DNA of 64,000 nt, taken from Pseudomonas fluorescens. Its GTDB lineage: Bacteria > Pseudomonadota > Gammaproteobacteria > Pseudomonadales > Pseudomonadaceae. Shown in pieces: positions 54,901 through 64,000 of this stretch. Every line of letters starts with the position of its first letter. Position 1 is the first letter of the stretch. The stretch lies in NCBI RefSeq assembly GCF_902497775.2, contig NZ_OZ024668.1, positions 2,069,826-2,133,825 of the forward strand, written 5' to 3'. Under the pieces are notes generated by a model. That model was not told the origin of the DNA. It did no database searches and saw only the letters and a program-made list of their open reading frames with translations. Both the position numbers and the translations under genes were made by a program.

Positions 54901-56233
54901 GTACGAAAAACGCCGCCACATTGAGAAAGTTCAAGCCATTGTCCCAAACCGCTTCAAGCATCGCGGTGCGGGCATTTTCGTCAGCATCGGCGGTGGGTAC
55001 CGCGAGAAAGCGCGCTTCATTTTTCAGGCGCTGGACATGGGCCGTTTGCAGGTGACTGAACAGCTCGGTAGCGATCAGTTGGCGCAGCAGGTACAGGCTG
55101 CTGCCGGCTGCAACCGGCCAATCAGCGTCAGCCGCCGCTTGCGGTGCGAGGTTGCGTTTGAGCACGGCGAAAAAATGCGTGCGTTGTTGCAGCGGTACGA
55201 AGCGTGCGAAAAAGCGCCGGAACTCGGCGTTGCACAAGCGTTGCCTGAGGTGGTTTTGCAAGGCCTGGGCCGAGGTGAATTCGCACAGTGCCCCGTCCCG
55301 CGCCCCCGGTAGCCAGGCCACCAGCGGGCCGCTATAGACGAGTGCCAGGGTCGGCGGTGCCTGGCTGAATATTTTCTGCCAGGCGGGTCTCCAGGGCCGC
55401 AGCAGCACCCCGGGGACCTGCGTTTTTCCGGTGTTCAGTGTGCTTTCAGTGCTGGCGTCGGAAGGGGCCAGTACAACAATATCGTGCAGGGGCACGCCGA
55501 ACATTTTCAAACTCCAGCGGTGCAGGGGGAATCCCCCCGCGCGGGTCGGCGCTTGCGGGGCAAACAGGTTGCTTACCCAACGGGTTCCGGCAGCACTGAT
55601 ACGCTGGTGCAGTTGCGCCAGTTGAAGGTCGACGCGCAGTTGCTGACGGTTGAGTTCAACCGCGCGTTGCTCGATCTGTTGCGCGGTGGTACCGGTTTCG
55701 AAAATATCGCGCAGATGCTGTTGATAGCGTTGGCCCAGATCCAGCGTCCGGCACGCTTGGGCAAAGCGTTGGGGCGGGATTGACAGGCGCTTGTTGTCTG
55801 CATCGCGCAAGGCGCTGGGGGCATCGAACGAGACGCTGCTGAAGTTCTGCAGCGCCGCTTGCAGCAGGCTGTGGGGTAGCTCTTCGACAGAGCGGTTGGT
55901 CACCGGCCCGTTGTAGCGCAGTGTCACCCGGTGGAGCGTAGTGCGCTCAACGTCCAGGTCGGTGTGCACTACCTGATGCAGATGCGCCTTGAGTAGCGGC
56001 TGGCTGAAGGCGACAAGGCCTTTGAGGTCTTTTAACAGGTGGTGCAGATCGTTGCGCAGGTATTTCAAGCGTGCCTGGGCGTTCTGCAGGGGCAGGTCCT
56101 GTTGCTCGATAGCGACCGGTCGCAGGCTATGGCGCAGGTCTTGCCAGTGCCCGGGCGTCAGGTGCAAGGCCCAAAGTGGCAATTGTTGGGTAAGAAAATG
56201 GTCGTGGGGGTTGTCGCTGGTTTGGCTGGGCAT
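51887..56233 (-). CDS. Giant LRR toxin-like protein with degenerate NEL region
   Basis: 1448 residues of the Pseudomonas type annotated as dermonecrotic toxin domain/NEL proteins. A long helical N-terminal region; hydrophobic helices near 430-500 (L-N-V-A-A-F-F-V-P-G-L-G-Q-V-M-M-A-V-F) that could insert into membrane; leucine-rich repeats at about 980-1150 (V-Q-E-L-S-I-D-N-N-P-L-S-H-L-P); then a C-terminal helical domain where NEL ubiquitin ligases carry C-x-D. The matching place by eye, E-V-L-S-E-H-S-G-G-T near 1230, has no Cys, so ligase activity is doubtful. No Sec signal. It follows its paralogue by 115 bases. Effector delivery is inference. Confidence 0.75.
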   Translation of the reverse strand: MPSQTSDNPHDHFLTQQLPLWALHLTPGHWQDLRHSLRPVAIEQQDLPLQNAQARLKYLRNDLHHLLKDLKGLVAFSQPLLKAHLHQVVHTDLDVERTTLHRVTLRYNGPVTNRSVEELPHSLLQAALQNFSSVSFDAPSALRDADNKRLSIPPQRFAQACRTLDLGQRYQQHLRDIFETGTTAQQIEQRAVELNRQQLRVDLQLAQLHQRISAAGTRWVSNLFAPQAPTRAGGFPLHRWSLKMFGVPLHDIVVLAPSDASTESTLNTGKTQVPGVLLRPWRPAWQKIFSQAPPTLALVYSGPLVAWLPGARDGALCEFTSAQALQNHLRQRLCNAEFRRFFARFVPLQQRTHFFAVLKRNLAPQAAADADWPVAAGSSLYLLRQLIATELFSHLQTAHVQRLKNEARFLAVPTADADENARTAMLEAVWDNGLNFLNVAAFFVPGLGQVMMAVFAVQLLESAYEGFDAWSHGDIDTALAQLQSIGVNLALSAGLAAGGHLISAGNRVIDRRLMDSLVQVQRGDGSQRLWSPDITAYRSHVELPERLESNAQGQYLHDNKHYVRMAGNLFEHRLDAHSGQWRIIAPSKPHAYQPPLLHNNEGAWRHVHEQPLQWSRATLLRRLGQPVEAFSDEQLSQAAWISGTTEDSLRRLHLEQQAAPALLLDSLRRLHAAKLGNEALQRQPQASFPQLFSEHYQGPPAGVRPEQLTLARALEGLYEPRLANDDCERLVFACLKRLHDWPTDFRLELRAGHLHGPRIAYFGPSTAAERALIVKVAATYQAFRGGAPLAPATPNRYQAILSAIPRAEREQMRLEQDDGTLLGHNVRRLSENNQNSLNQWLWSYSPDWNEAIGLSGGAPLPPRIAPTHASSIGVTRYRALYPESSDSQAQAALQAWRAAGTSPFVVLLRLEQQFLQLRLSLQIWARNLSQRLEVTTRLLNVWRRRGALQSAAGQSVFVLDFDDLALAQIDLESFPVLQGNPFEHVQELSIDNNPLSHLPSQFMRYLPQLRSLSARDCELTRVPSGLSNQLRSLDLTLNEIDWSADDQNALAAYPRLQHLHLDGNALAQAPDVSGLPDLRRVTLSSCTLEELPPGIDSLRAPVLIDLSGNRLARLPLDFDPPRAVGHALQLENNPLDLATRRHIRRYFADHRVDMQVSQSAYAELLNQASDSQLQLWERLQTPARLTFVRGLRDLYSSTPYLAAPDTTRRMLWQVLEVIEAQPHSNEVLSEHSGGTRILLLADQVQTLLATQTPGLQARSTRVLHTALQRMYRQVLHAQVDNQIPALAQQQPLRRLRCQVLYHWTLRQLAFDPQMVMTDTPLPGDRLRLNAIESDLQNLPPDWPEQLHERMVALNPDSDSGLQALFERDEQHDFVNQDWVTQLQSHFAEQFADLDDELSQRLQAVGEEITDPDALGREQQAVRRRHQHEVERVMRELTRLFYRDSLNEE

Positions 56234-56307
56234 CGGTCAGTACCTGTGGGTTGAAACCCATAGCTGATCCGCCCAGGCCCGGTGCAAGGTGGTACATAAG
56301 TGTTAAT

Positions 56308-56337
56308 GACCGGCCCGTGCCGTAGTGCAGGCCGGTC
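56308..56337 (-). terminator. Hairpin between the two LRR genes
   Basis: GACCGGCC (56308-56315) pairs perfectly with GGCCGGTC (56330-56337), 12 bases after the stop of the upstream LRR gene. No long T-run follows, so termination may be partial. Confidence 0.45.
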
Positions 56338-56348
56338 AAGCCCGAACG

Positions 56349-59300
56349 TTAGCCGATGACCCTCACCTGCAGGGTCAGCAAATCACTCGCAGGGCGGCCT
56401 AAGGCCACCATGCGAAACATATTGTCGGTGCCCAGCCGGCCCAGTTGTTGAGCGAAACGCTCTCGGAAAATGTCCGGGTGTGTGTCAAACAGAGTGGTGT
56501 CGTACAGGCTGCGCAAGTCACGCCGATACGTCAGCGGTAGTTGTTCCCATATCTGCAAGTGCCAGGCCGTCAGCCCCTGCAGCAGTTCGTCGTAGTCACT
56601 GTGGGCAACCAGCAAATCCACGCCTTCACGCTGGTAGTAGGCGTCGATCTGGTCCAGTACCTCCTGGCTCAGGTATTCGCTTTCCAGGCACATAGCCTGG
56701 GCGCTATCGAAGGGCAACATCAGTTCCTCGGGCAGGTGAGTGAACTGGTTGCTGGAGAGGTCGAGCAAAAAGGGCTCTTGCATTATCTGAAGGCCCACCG
56801 GCAGCCGTGTCAGGCTGGTATTCGACATGTCCAGGCCTACGAGTTCGGTAAGCGTGCTCACGTCAGGGGCTTCGATCAGCGGATTGTCAGCCAGGCTCAG
56901 GGCGTGCAACTGGGTGTGTTGGTTGAGGCGCTGCTGTTGCTGGGCATCCCAGGTTATGCGGTTTTCCTCAAGGTCCAGCGACAACAAACGCTCGGGATAG
57001 GGCACCTGGGGAATGTGATTGAATCGGTTGCCACGCAGAGAAAGGCGCTGCAGTTGCGGTAGCTGTTGCAGCCAGGACGGTGGCAGCTGGGTCAGATGGT
57101 GGTTGTCTTCCAGTGACAGCTCTTGCACATGCTCAAAGCCACCGGGCAATTGCAGGCTGGCCAGGTCCTGGTCCTGCAGATCGAGCAGGTCCAGCTCAAG
57201 GGTATGGATCCAGGTGTCGTCATCTAGCCGGCGAATTGAAACCCGTTGCCAACTGCGGGTGAAGATCTCGATAGCGTCACGCCTTGAAGGGTGATTACCA
57301 GCCCATAGCTGCAGGTCGCGTTGCAGCGTGTCGTACTGCTGTTCCAAGGCCTGTACCTGGGTGTCGGGGTTGAGTAAATTGTCATGCCAGCGGGTAAACT
57401 GCACTTGCGTTTCATCATCGCTGCTAGCGGGAAACAGGCGCCGATAGCGAAGGTTGAGGGCAGCTCGCACTTCCCCCTGGGGATAGTCGCGCAAACGTTC
57501 AAAACCGCCGCGCAAACGCCCTTGCTCAGGCCAACCGGTGGTGCGTGCAGACCACAGCCAGCGCGGGACCTCGCTGCGCTGTTCGCTGGCCAGGGCCAGG
57601 AGCTTGGCGTTGAGCTGCCCGGACTCACCGCCCGGGTACATGGCCATGCGCTGGGCAGCAGGCAGGGCATCGTGGATTGCCTGTACCAGGTCAGTCGAAT
57701 GCTCGGCGTCAGTGCTGCGGTAGCCGTCGGCCCTGCGCACCAGTGACAACCGTTGTGCGGCCTGGGGCGTGCCGGCACGGGCCAGCAGTGGCCCTTCGCT
57801 ACTACCCCCGCGCAGCTCCATACGCAGCGCCGGCGACCAGCCCGGCAAGCGTTCAAGGCAGGCAAATATCAACCGCTGGCTGTCGCTGTTGGCCAGTTGC
57901 GGCAAGTGCAGGCCTTCAAAGGCGCGCACCAGCGGCAGATCCTGGTTGACCTGGGCCGCCTGCTGAAGCAACCGCGCCGGCGGCGCTTGCTGCACTTGCC
58001 AGGCGGGTGCCTGGCTATCGATCAGGCGCCGCGCCAGTGGCCGGGTCAGGCGTGGAAAACGGCGCAGCAGCAGGTTGACCCGTTCATCGGCGGCCATCGG
58101 CGCATCATAGACCGTGTCAAACGCCTCGATACCCCGGCCTGTGCCCCGCACCTGACGCCAGGCCTGCAAGCGCTCCAGGGTATCGCCCAGCAGCGGTGGC
58201 GTTGGCTCGTTGTGCACCTGCATGCGCCGCAATTCGCCAGCCGAGGTGGCGCTGATCAACCGTGCCTGTTCCAGCTCGGCATCGTCCAGGCCCTCGGTCA
58301 TCGGCCCGAGGCGCCGCAACAGCCGCGGTGTGCTCCAGGTCAGTGGCTGCTCATGGGCCAGGCGCCAACTGCCCTGGCCGTTGTGTTCAAGCACCGGCTG
58401 ATAGGCGCTGGCGTCTGCGGGATGGACCAGCCGCCATTGCCCCTCGGTCGGGTCGAAGCGCTGTTCGAACACCGCGCCATCAAGCTTGAGGTAATGCCTG
58501 GCGCCCTCGACATATTGCCCGAGGGCATTGGCCGCGGTGTCTTCGCCCAGCCCATGGGGCGAGCGATAGGCATCCAGCTGCGGGCGCCACAGGCGGGTGT
58601 TGCCATCGGCGCGGCGCACTGGCACCAGCCTCTCCATCACCGTGCTGTTGAACAGTTTGGGCAGCACCTTGCCGGCCACTCCCAGGCCGACGATCACGCC
58701 GACATTCAGCGCCACCGACTCCAGGTGAGCCAGGGCGGTATCGACATCGCCTTGCTGCCAGGCCTGGGCGCCTTCGATCACCTCATCGAGTAGCTGCCAG
58801 GCCACCACTGCCATCATCGCTTCGCCCAACCCCGGGACAAAAAACGCAGCCGCATTGAGAAACGTCAGCGCGGCGTTGTTCCAGGTATCGCGCAGTTGCT
58901 GCTGGCGCTGGGCATCGATATCGGCTGTCGGCACCGCCAGTTGCAGCGCTTGCTGGCGCGCGCGCGCGGTGTACTGTTGCCAGAGCCAGGTGAACGGCTC
59001 GCCGTCGATTGCCAGGGTGTCCAGGTGCAACTGGGCGCCGTCCTGCAAGGTCCAATCGCGGTTGACGTCGTTGTCACCGTCGGCCAGGTGGTATTGCAAC
59101 AGGTGCAGCACATGGGCCTGTTGGTCGTGGGGCACAAAGCCGAGGAAAAACCGCCGGAACCCGGCCTGGCACAAGCGCGTTTTGAGCTGCCTGGCAAGGC
59201 TGTGCAGGCTATCGTATTCATACAGAGGCAACCGGCTGTCACCTGGTATCCAGGCGGTTACCCGGTGTCCGGGCTGGCCGAACAGCAGCACGTCGTGCAG

Positions 59301-60071
59301 GGCAATGCCGAACAGCGTCACCTGGCGGGCCGGCAATAACGGGTCGGGGCCGTCCGCCAGGGCCAGCAAGCGCCCCTGCAGCGGCGCATCGATTCGCAAG
59401 AGCCAGCGCGCCAGCTCTACGTCGGCGCGCAGCCGTGCCTGTGTCGCGGCGATCCACAAGCGCCTGGTGGCCGGGGTGAACTGCGCGTTCAAATGCGTCT
59501 GGTAGGCGTGGCCCAGGTCCAGCGTGCGGCACAGCGTGGCGAAGTCGGCTGGCGTCAATGGCAGCAGCTGCGTGGGCGATGGAGCCTGCCCGGGCGTCAA
59601 TCTGCGCAGCAGGGCACTGGGCTGATCGAACGCCTGGTCGGGAAGAAAATTGTGCAACGCCGCCTGCAACAGGCTGATGGGTTTGCGGCGGGTTTGCAGA
59701 TCCCAGGCCCAGGGTACCTGCAGCGACCTATACTCCAGCAACTGCGCCTGGCGCACATCGAGGCTGAGGTTGTGTACCTGTTGCAAGCGTGACTGTAGCA
59801 ACGGCTCGGCAAAGGCCATGACACCCTTGAAGTCTTTCAAGGCGATGGCCAGCGCCCGCTGGGCCTGGCGCAAGGCCGCCTGGCTGGCCAGAATCGCCGC
59901 GCCCTGCGCCGAGGCGGTAAACAGGTCGGGGTCGACACCAGCCAGCGCGATGGGCAACTGCAGGCTTTGGCGCAGGCGTTGCCAGTCTTCCTGGCTGAGG
60001 TGCTGCGCCCAGCGCGGCAGTTGTTGTTCGACAAAGGCGTGGTGCGGGTTAGGAGAGTCGAGGAGGCTCAT
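56349..60071 (-). CDS. Giant LRR toxin-like protein ending before the NEL catalytic region
   Basis: 1240-residue paralogue of the next gene product, with the same order: helical N-terminal toxin-like region (R-W-A-Q-H-L-S-Q-E-D-W-Q-R-L), hydrophobic helices with F-L-N-A-A-A-F-F-V-P-G-L-G-E-A-M-M-A-V-V, and leucine-rich repeats beginning near 985 (V-Q-E-L-S-L-E-D-N-H-H-L-T-Q-L-P-P). It stops at L-Q-V-R-V-I-G soon after the L-R-S-L-Y-D segment, roughly where a NEL catalytic Cys would be, and lacks about 200 residues found in the paralogue. AGGAAA precedes the start. The IS3 element sits 89 bases upstream, possibly altering its promoter. Confidence 0.75.
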   Translation of the reverse strand: MSLLDSPNPHHAFVEQQLPRWAQHLSQEDWQRLRQSLQLPIALAGVDPDLFTASAQGAAILASQAALRQAQRALAIALKDFKGVMAFAEPLLQSRLQQVHNLSLDVRQAQLLEYRSLQVPWAWDLQTRRKPISLLQAALHNFLPDQAFDQPSALLRRLTPGQAPSPTQLLPLTPADFATLCRTLDLGHAYQTHLNAQFTPATRRLWIAATQARLRADVELARWLLRIDAPLQGRLLALADGPDPLLPARQVTLFGIALHDVLLFGQPGHRVTAWIPGDSRLPLYEYDSLHSLARQLKTRLCQAGFRRFFLGFVPHDQQAHVLHLLQYHLADGDNDVNRDWTLQDGAQLHLDTLAIDGEPFTWLWQQYTARARQQALQLAVPTADIDAQRQQQLRDTWNNAALTFLNAAAFFVPGLGEAMMAVVAWQLLDEVIEGAQAWQQGDVDTALAHLESVALNVGVIVGLGVAGKVLPKLFNSTVMERLVPVRRADGNTRLWRPQLDAYRSPHGLGEDTAANALGQYVEGARHYLKLDGAVFEQRFDPTEGQWRLVHPADASAYQPVLEHNGQGSWRLAHEQPLTWSTPRLLRRLGPMTEGLDDAELEQARLISATSAGELRRMQVHNEPTPPLLGDTLERLQAWRQVRGTGRGIEAFDTVYDAPMAADERVNLLLRRFPRLTRPLARRLIDSQAPAWQVQQAPPARLLQQAAQVNQDLPLVRAFEGLHLPQLANSDSQRLIFACLERLPGWSPALRMELRGGSSEGPLLARAGTPQAAQRLSLVRRADGYRSTDAEHSTDLVQAIHDALPAAQRMAMYPGGESGQLNAKLLALASEQRSEVPRWLWSARTTGWPEQGRLRGGFERLRDYPQGEVRAALNLRYRRLFPASSDDETQVQFTRWHDNLLNPDTQVQALEQQYDTLQRDLQLWAGNHPSRRDAIEIFTRSWQRVSIRRLDDDTWIHTLELDLLDLQDQDLASLQLPGGFEHVQELSLEDNHHLTQLPPSWLQQLPQLQRLSLRGNRFNHIPQVPYPERLLSLDLEENRITWDAQQQQRLNQHTQLHALSLADNPLIEAPDVSTLTELVGLDMSNTSLTRLPVGLQIMQEPFLLDLSSNQFTHLPEELMLPFDSAQAMCLESEYLSQEVLDQIDAYYQREGVDLLVAHSDYDELLQGLTAWHLQIWEQLPLTYRRDLRSLYDTTLFDTHPDIFRERFAQQLGRLGTDNMFRMVALGRPASDLLTLQVRVIG

Positions 60072-60168
60072 TGGCGGTTTCCTGTGATGGGTGAGGGCAC
60101 AGGAAAGGCCGGATGTGGGCGGGTAGGGTGGTAAATATTGCTAGGCGGGCTGGTGACCAGTGTAGTGG

Positions 60169-61331
<1,163 letters not shown>

Positions 61332-61453
61332 CAGACACCTCTCTGTGGCGAGCATTCTCGCCTAAATGGGTGTCCGGAATCATTAGACCACTACACAAAG
61401 TGGCTGCATGAGCGAGAGTTCACATGAGCAGGAGCCCGTGAAATAGTTGGTAA

Positions 61454-62248
61454 TCAAGAGATCGGCGCATCTAGAGTCTGACGCCCCTGCCCAACCGCCC
61501 CATACCCCACCCTAGGCACCCCCGCCAAGCTTAACTCCACCAACGCCTTCAACGACTCCCCACTCCCCAAATACGCATCCCCAAAATCATACCCCCCCAA
61601 CGCACTCGGGTGCGCCACCACCTCCAGCAACCCATCCGCCGGCGCCAACCCCGCGCGTAAATCGGCAGGCGTACACACATAATCCGCCGTCGCCCCCGCC
61701 AACTGCTTCAAGCGCCTATTAAGCAACGTCTTGTACACCCGTTTCAGCGGCCCGATGTTATGCCCAAGGTTGCGCGCCAACCTCACCGCCACGCCCTCAC
61801 GCGCTGCAAACCTGGCGACGATTACGCCAATGGGCCAGATGTTGTGCACATGCTGGTGCGAGTCCAGGTGGCTGGGCATCAGGCCCTGGTTCAGGCAGTG
61901 TTGCCACTGCGCCTGCAGTTCCTGCTCAACGGCGTCGCGCTCGGCGCGGCTCAGGCGCAGGGTGCGTTGCTTGAGGCGCAGGTCGAATTCGCCGTTGGGC
62001 GCGCAGAAGCGTGGCTGCTGGCGAATGGCCTGGCTCAACGGCCGGCCATAGGTGAGGTTGAAGTGCAGGCCGATGCAGCCCTTGAGCGCCGGTTGCTGGG
62101 CCAGGGCGCAGGCGGCGGCGAAGGCGGGCATGTTGGCCATGGCCGTGGCCGAGCTGATCAACCCGGCCTGGAAAGCATGCAGGATGACCGCGTTGGTGTG
62201 GGCGCTGAGGCCGAAGTCGTCAGCGTTGACTATGACCTGTGAGGGCAT
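61454..62248 (-). CDS. ChbG/YdjC-family carbohydrate deacetylase
   Basis: 264-residue enzyme of the YdjC/ChbG family, metal-dependent hydrolases that remove N-acetyl groups from sugars. It opens with the family signature I-V-N-A-D-D-F-G-L-S (metal-binding Asp pair) and has the H-L-D-S-H-Q-H-V-H motif with the other metal ligands, plus H-P-S late in the chain. The start at 62248 has AGGAG ahead and overlaps the upstream GNAT gene by 29 bases. Its 3' third has strikingly different codon choice (G-ending codons) from the rest. Context suggests polysaccharide or glycolipid modification. Confidence 0.85.
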   Translation of the reverse strand: MPSQVIVNADDFGLSAHTNAVILHAFQAGLISSATAMANMPAFAAACALAQQPALKGCIGLHFNLTYGRPLSQAIRQQPRFCAPNGEFDLRLKQRTLRLSRAERDAVEQELQAQWQHCLNQGLMPSHLDSHQHVHNIWPIGVIVARFAAREGVAVRLARNLGHNIGPLKRVYKTLLNRRLKQLAGATADYVCTPADLRAGLAPADGLLEVVAHPSALGGYDFGDAYLGSGESLKALVELSLAGVPRVGYGAVGQGRQTLDAPIS

Positions 62249-63392
62249 CCGGGTTCTCCTGTGGCGAAACGGGCTCGGCCGCCGGGGCCGAGGGTCGGTG
62301 GCGCAGGCGTTGAAGCTGTGGTTTGAAGCGTTGCCACAGGCGCAAAGCCAAGCCCAGGGCCAGGCCGCTGGGGCGCCAGCTGTAGAAGCTTTGACGCTGG
62401 TGCTCAAGGGCGCCGCTCATGCGTTCGTGCAACTGGTGGCTGGAGTTGTTCAGGCTCACCCGCGAGGCATCGACCCATTCCCAGCCGTCGTCCAGGCCCC
62501 AGTGAACCCACTCCTCGAGCAGCACGCGGCCACTGCCCAGGCCCGCGTAGGCGGGGACGAAGGCGAGGTTGTAGTCGTACACCCTCCCGCGCTCGAACAC
62601 GCCCAGGCGGTAGCTGATGCAGCGCCCGTCGAGCTCCAGCAGGACCATGCGCACCAAACCCTGGGCCGCCAGCGCGGTGAAGGCCTGGTACATCCATTGG
62701 CGGCGCTTTCGGCCAGAGAAGATGCCGACGTCGTCGTCGCCTTTCCAGCTGACGTCCTCGACGGCGCTGATGGCGTCGAGCAGTTCGCTGATGTTGCCGA
62801 CATCGGGAATCACCCGGCGTACCTGGGCGCCGCAGGCGGCAATGCGTTTGCGCGCGCGGCGCAGTTTGTAGCGTGGGTCGCCGCTGATTTCCTGACGGTC
62901 TTCAGGGACGATGCGGTGCACCGGCACCCGGCAGTTCAGGCGTTGCTCATAGGTGGAGCTGCGCCGCGCCCAACGCTGCAGTAGCTTGTGAACGCTGGAG
63001 CCTGCAGGGACTTCATCGAGTTGCAGCAGGGCGTGGGGCAAGTGCGTGCGGATCGCCCGCAACACCTGCCCGGCCGCCTTGGCGGGCACATCACACAGCA
63101 GGGCGATGCGGTCACTGAGCGGATAGCCCAGGTGGCGCACCACTTGCACTGTCAGCGGGCCAAAGCGCTCGTTGCCGCGAATCAGCGGCAGGCACAGGCA
63201 CAGCCGGCCCTGATCGCGGCCGACCAGTACCTGCAATTGTTGCCCGGCCGCCAGCGCCGCCTCGGCGGCACGCAGCCAGCCCAGGTGGTTGAACGGCGTG
63301 CTGTCGGCCAGGTGCTGGCGCAGTTGCTCGTACTCGGCGGCGGGGAACTGCGCCGCCGCCAATGACGGGTACCACTGCAGGTCAAGGCTCAT
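62220..63392 (-). CDS. GNAT/FemAB-like acetyltransferase (CelD/BcsL type)
   Basis: 390-residue protein of the Acetyltransf_6 (CelD/FemAB-like) group. A first half binds an unknown partner, and the second half has the GNAT core: L-V-R-M-V-L-L-E-L-D-G-R-C-I-S-Y-R-L-G-V-F, then Y-D-Y-N-L-A-F-V-P-A-Y-A-G-L-G-S-G-R-V-L-L (acyl-CoA loop). Members often sit in exopolysaccharide clusters. It lies 4 bases after the other GNAT gene and overlaps the deacetylase gene, so the three form one operon. Confidence 0.8.
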   Translation of the reverse strand: MSLDLQWYPSLAAAQFPAAEYEQLRQHLADSTPFNHLGWLRAAEAALAAGQQLQVLVGRDQGRLCLCLPLIRGNERFGPLTVQVVRHLGYPLSDRIALLCDVPAKAAGQVLRAIRTHLPHALLQLDEVPAGSSVHKLLQRWARRSSTYEQRLNCRVPVHRIVPEDRQEISGDPRYKLRRARKRIAACGAQVRRVIPDVGNISELLDAISAVEDVSWKGDDDVGIFSGRKRRQWMYQAFTALAAQGLVRMVLLELDGRCISYRLGVFERGRVYDYNLAFVPAYAGLGSGRVLLEEWVHWGLDDGWEWVDASRVSLNNSSHQLHERMSGALEHQRQSFYSWRPSGLALGLALRLWQRFKPQLQRLRHRPSAPAAEPVSPQENPDALTGHSQR

Positions 63393-63396
63393 AGGC

Positions 63397-64000
63397 TCAG
63401 GTCACCGTGGCCGGGGCCGGGCTGGCTTCAGGTTTGCGCAGGGCCTCCAGGCGCGATTCGCTGTAGCGCGTCTCGCGGTAGAACTTCCAGCGCCCGAACA
63501 GGCAGTACACATTCATCACCCGCCCTTGTTCTTTATAGCCCATGCGCAGGTGAAGTTTCAGCGCCGGGATGTTGTGGCTCTCGCACACGTCCACCACGGT
63601 GTCGCAACCCTGGGCGGCCATGGCCTTCCAAAGTTCCAGCTGCAGGTCTACCGACAGTTGCGTACCCCAGTACTTGCGTGTGAGTTCGCCACCAAATTCG
63701 AAGAACTGCCCAGGCTCCACCGGGAACCAGCAGCCGTAGTAGTGGCGGTCGTGGTAGTGGCGCAGGCTGCCCCAGATAAACGCCACGGTGTCGCCGGCGT
63801 CATCGAGGAACATCAGCCCGGTGTGGCCTTCGGCGGCCAGTTCGCGCATGGTTTCGATGCGGTCGCCAAAGTGTTTGGCAAAGGCCCGCACGTTATGCAC
63901 GGTGATGGTTTCGACCCGCAACGCCGGGTAGGGTTTGAGTCTGTGCGGCGGCACGGGGCTTACCAGGTCGCGTTCCATCCACAGCAGTTCCCAGTGGTAG
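63397..64000 (-). CDS. GNAT-family acetyltransferase, 5' end outside window
   Basis: At least 201 residues of a GNAT fold protein (V-A-F-I-W-G-S-L-R-H-Y-H-D, then V-D-V-C-E-S-H-N-I-P-A-L-K-L-H-L-R-M-G-Y, the C-terminal acetyl-CoA part). The frame stays open past an internal ATG at 63978 to the window edge, reading Y-H-W-E-L-L-W, so the true start probably lies beyond 64000. It heads the visible part of an operon with another acyltransferase and a YdjC-type deacetylase. Target unknown; a sugar or lipid-linked sugar is likely from context. Confidence 0.78.
   Translation of the reverse strand, partial: YHWELLWMERDLVSPVPPHRLKPYPALRVETITVHNVRAFAKHFGDRIETMRELAAEGHTGLMFLDDAGDTVAFIWGSLRHYHDRHYYGCWFPVEPGQFFEFGGELTRKYWGTQLSVDLQLELWKAMAAQGCDTVVDVCESHNIPALKLHLRMGYKEQGRVMNVYCLFGRWKFYRETRYSESRLEALRKPEASPAPATVT

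Noticed and set aside
56234..56348. Small RNA or gene between the LRR genes
   Set aside because: Only a terminator-like hairpin is seen; no frame or promoter of note.

Overview
The window looks like chromosomal DNA from a Pseudomonas of the P. putida/P. fluorescens type. It is GC-rich, carries palindromic REP elements between genes, and opens with a phenylacetate (paa) cluster in the gene order I know from P. putida. It also has a gluconate regulon, two TonB-dependent iron receptors with a FecI/FecR pair, and NEL/LRR toxin-like proteins of a kind common in Pseudomonas. No rRNA, tRNA, phage or CRISPR array was seen. The only mobile element is one IS3-family insertion sequence.

Layout. (1) 1-12269: phenylacetyl-CoA catabolism. 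paaF-G-H-I-J-K and paaA-B-C-D-E plus a DUF485 gene are on the minus strand. paaY and the repressor gene paaX are on the plus strand. A structured repeat separates paaK from paaA. (2) 12288-16398: a DUF4434 protein and an NfrA-like outer-membrane protein, then a LysR regulator divergent from a PACE-family efflux gene. (3) 16432-19360: a complete-looking leader-peptide attenuator in front of ilvA, then an iron-dependent alcohol dehydrogenase. (4) 19423-22640: gntT, gntK and gntR, each preceded by a copy of the same palindromic operator. (5) 22740-27967: a BdlA-like PAS/chemoreceptor protein and a BvgS/BvgA-type phosphorelay. (6) 28194-35135: a FepA-type ferric-catecholate receptor, then FecI-FecR and a HasR/FecA-like TonB transducer, with candidate Fur boxes.

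(7) 35261-45552 is the most unusual region. A minus-strand operon encodes two paralogous exported proteins, then a CsgB-like and a CsgA-like curlin-repeat protein. A good sigma-54 promoter lies in front of it. Divergently from it, two near-duplicate membrane histidine kinases precede one NtrC-type sigma-54 activator. I infer that the kinase/activator unit switches on production of an extracellular amyloid. The usual curli secretion genes csgE/F/G are not in the window.

(8) 45657-51900: a small secreted Pro/Gly-rich protein, a Cys-containing unknown, a VOC protein gene with a strong LexA-box match upstream, an aldehyde dehydrogenase of the NADP-GAPDH type with a perfect Cra-like palindrome upstream, and a GGDEF/EAL protein. 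(9) 51887-60071: two giant tandem paralogues with an N-terminal toxin-like region, hydrophobic helices and leucine-rich repeats. Their NEL ubiquitin-ligase module appears degenerate in one and truncated in the other. (10) 60160-61396: the IS3 element. (11) 61454-64000: a ChbG/YdjC-type deacetylase and two GNAT proteins, probably the end of a polysaccharide-modification cluster that continues past the window.

All functions are read from sequence and memory of protein families. No database search was run.
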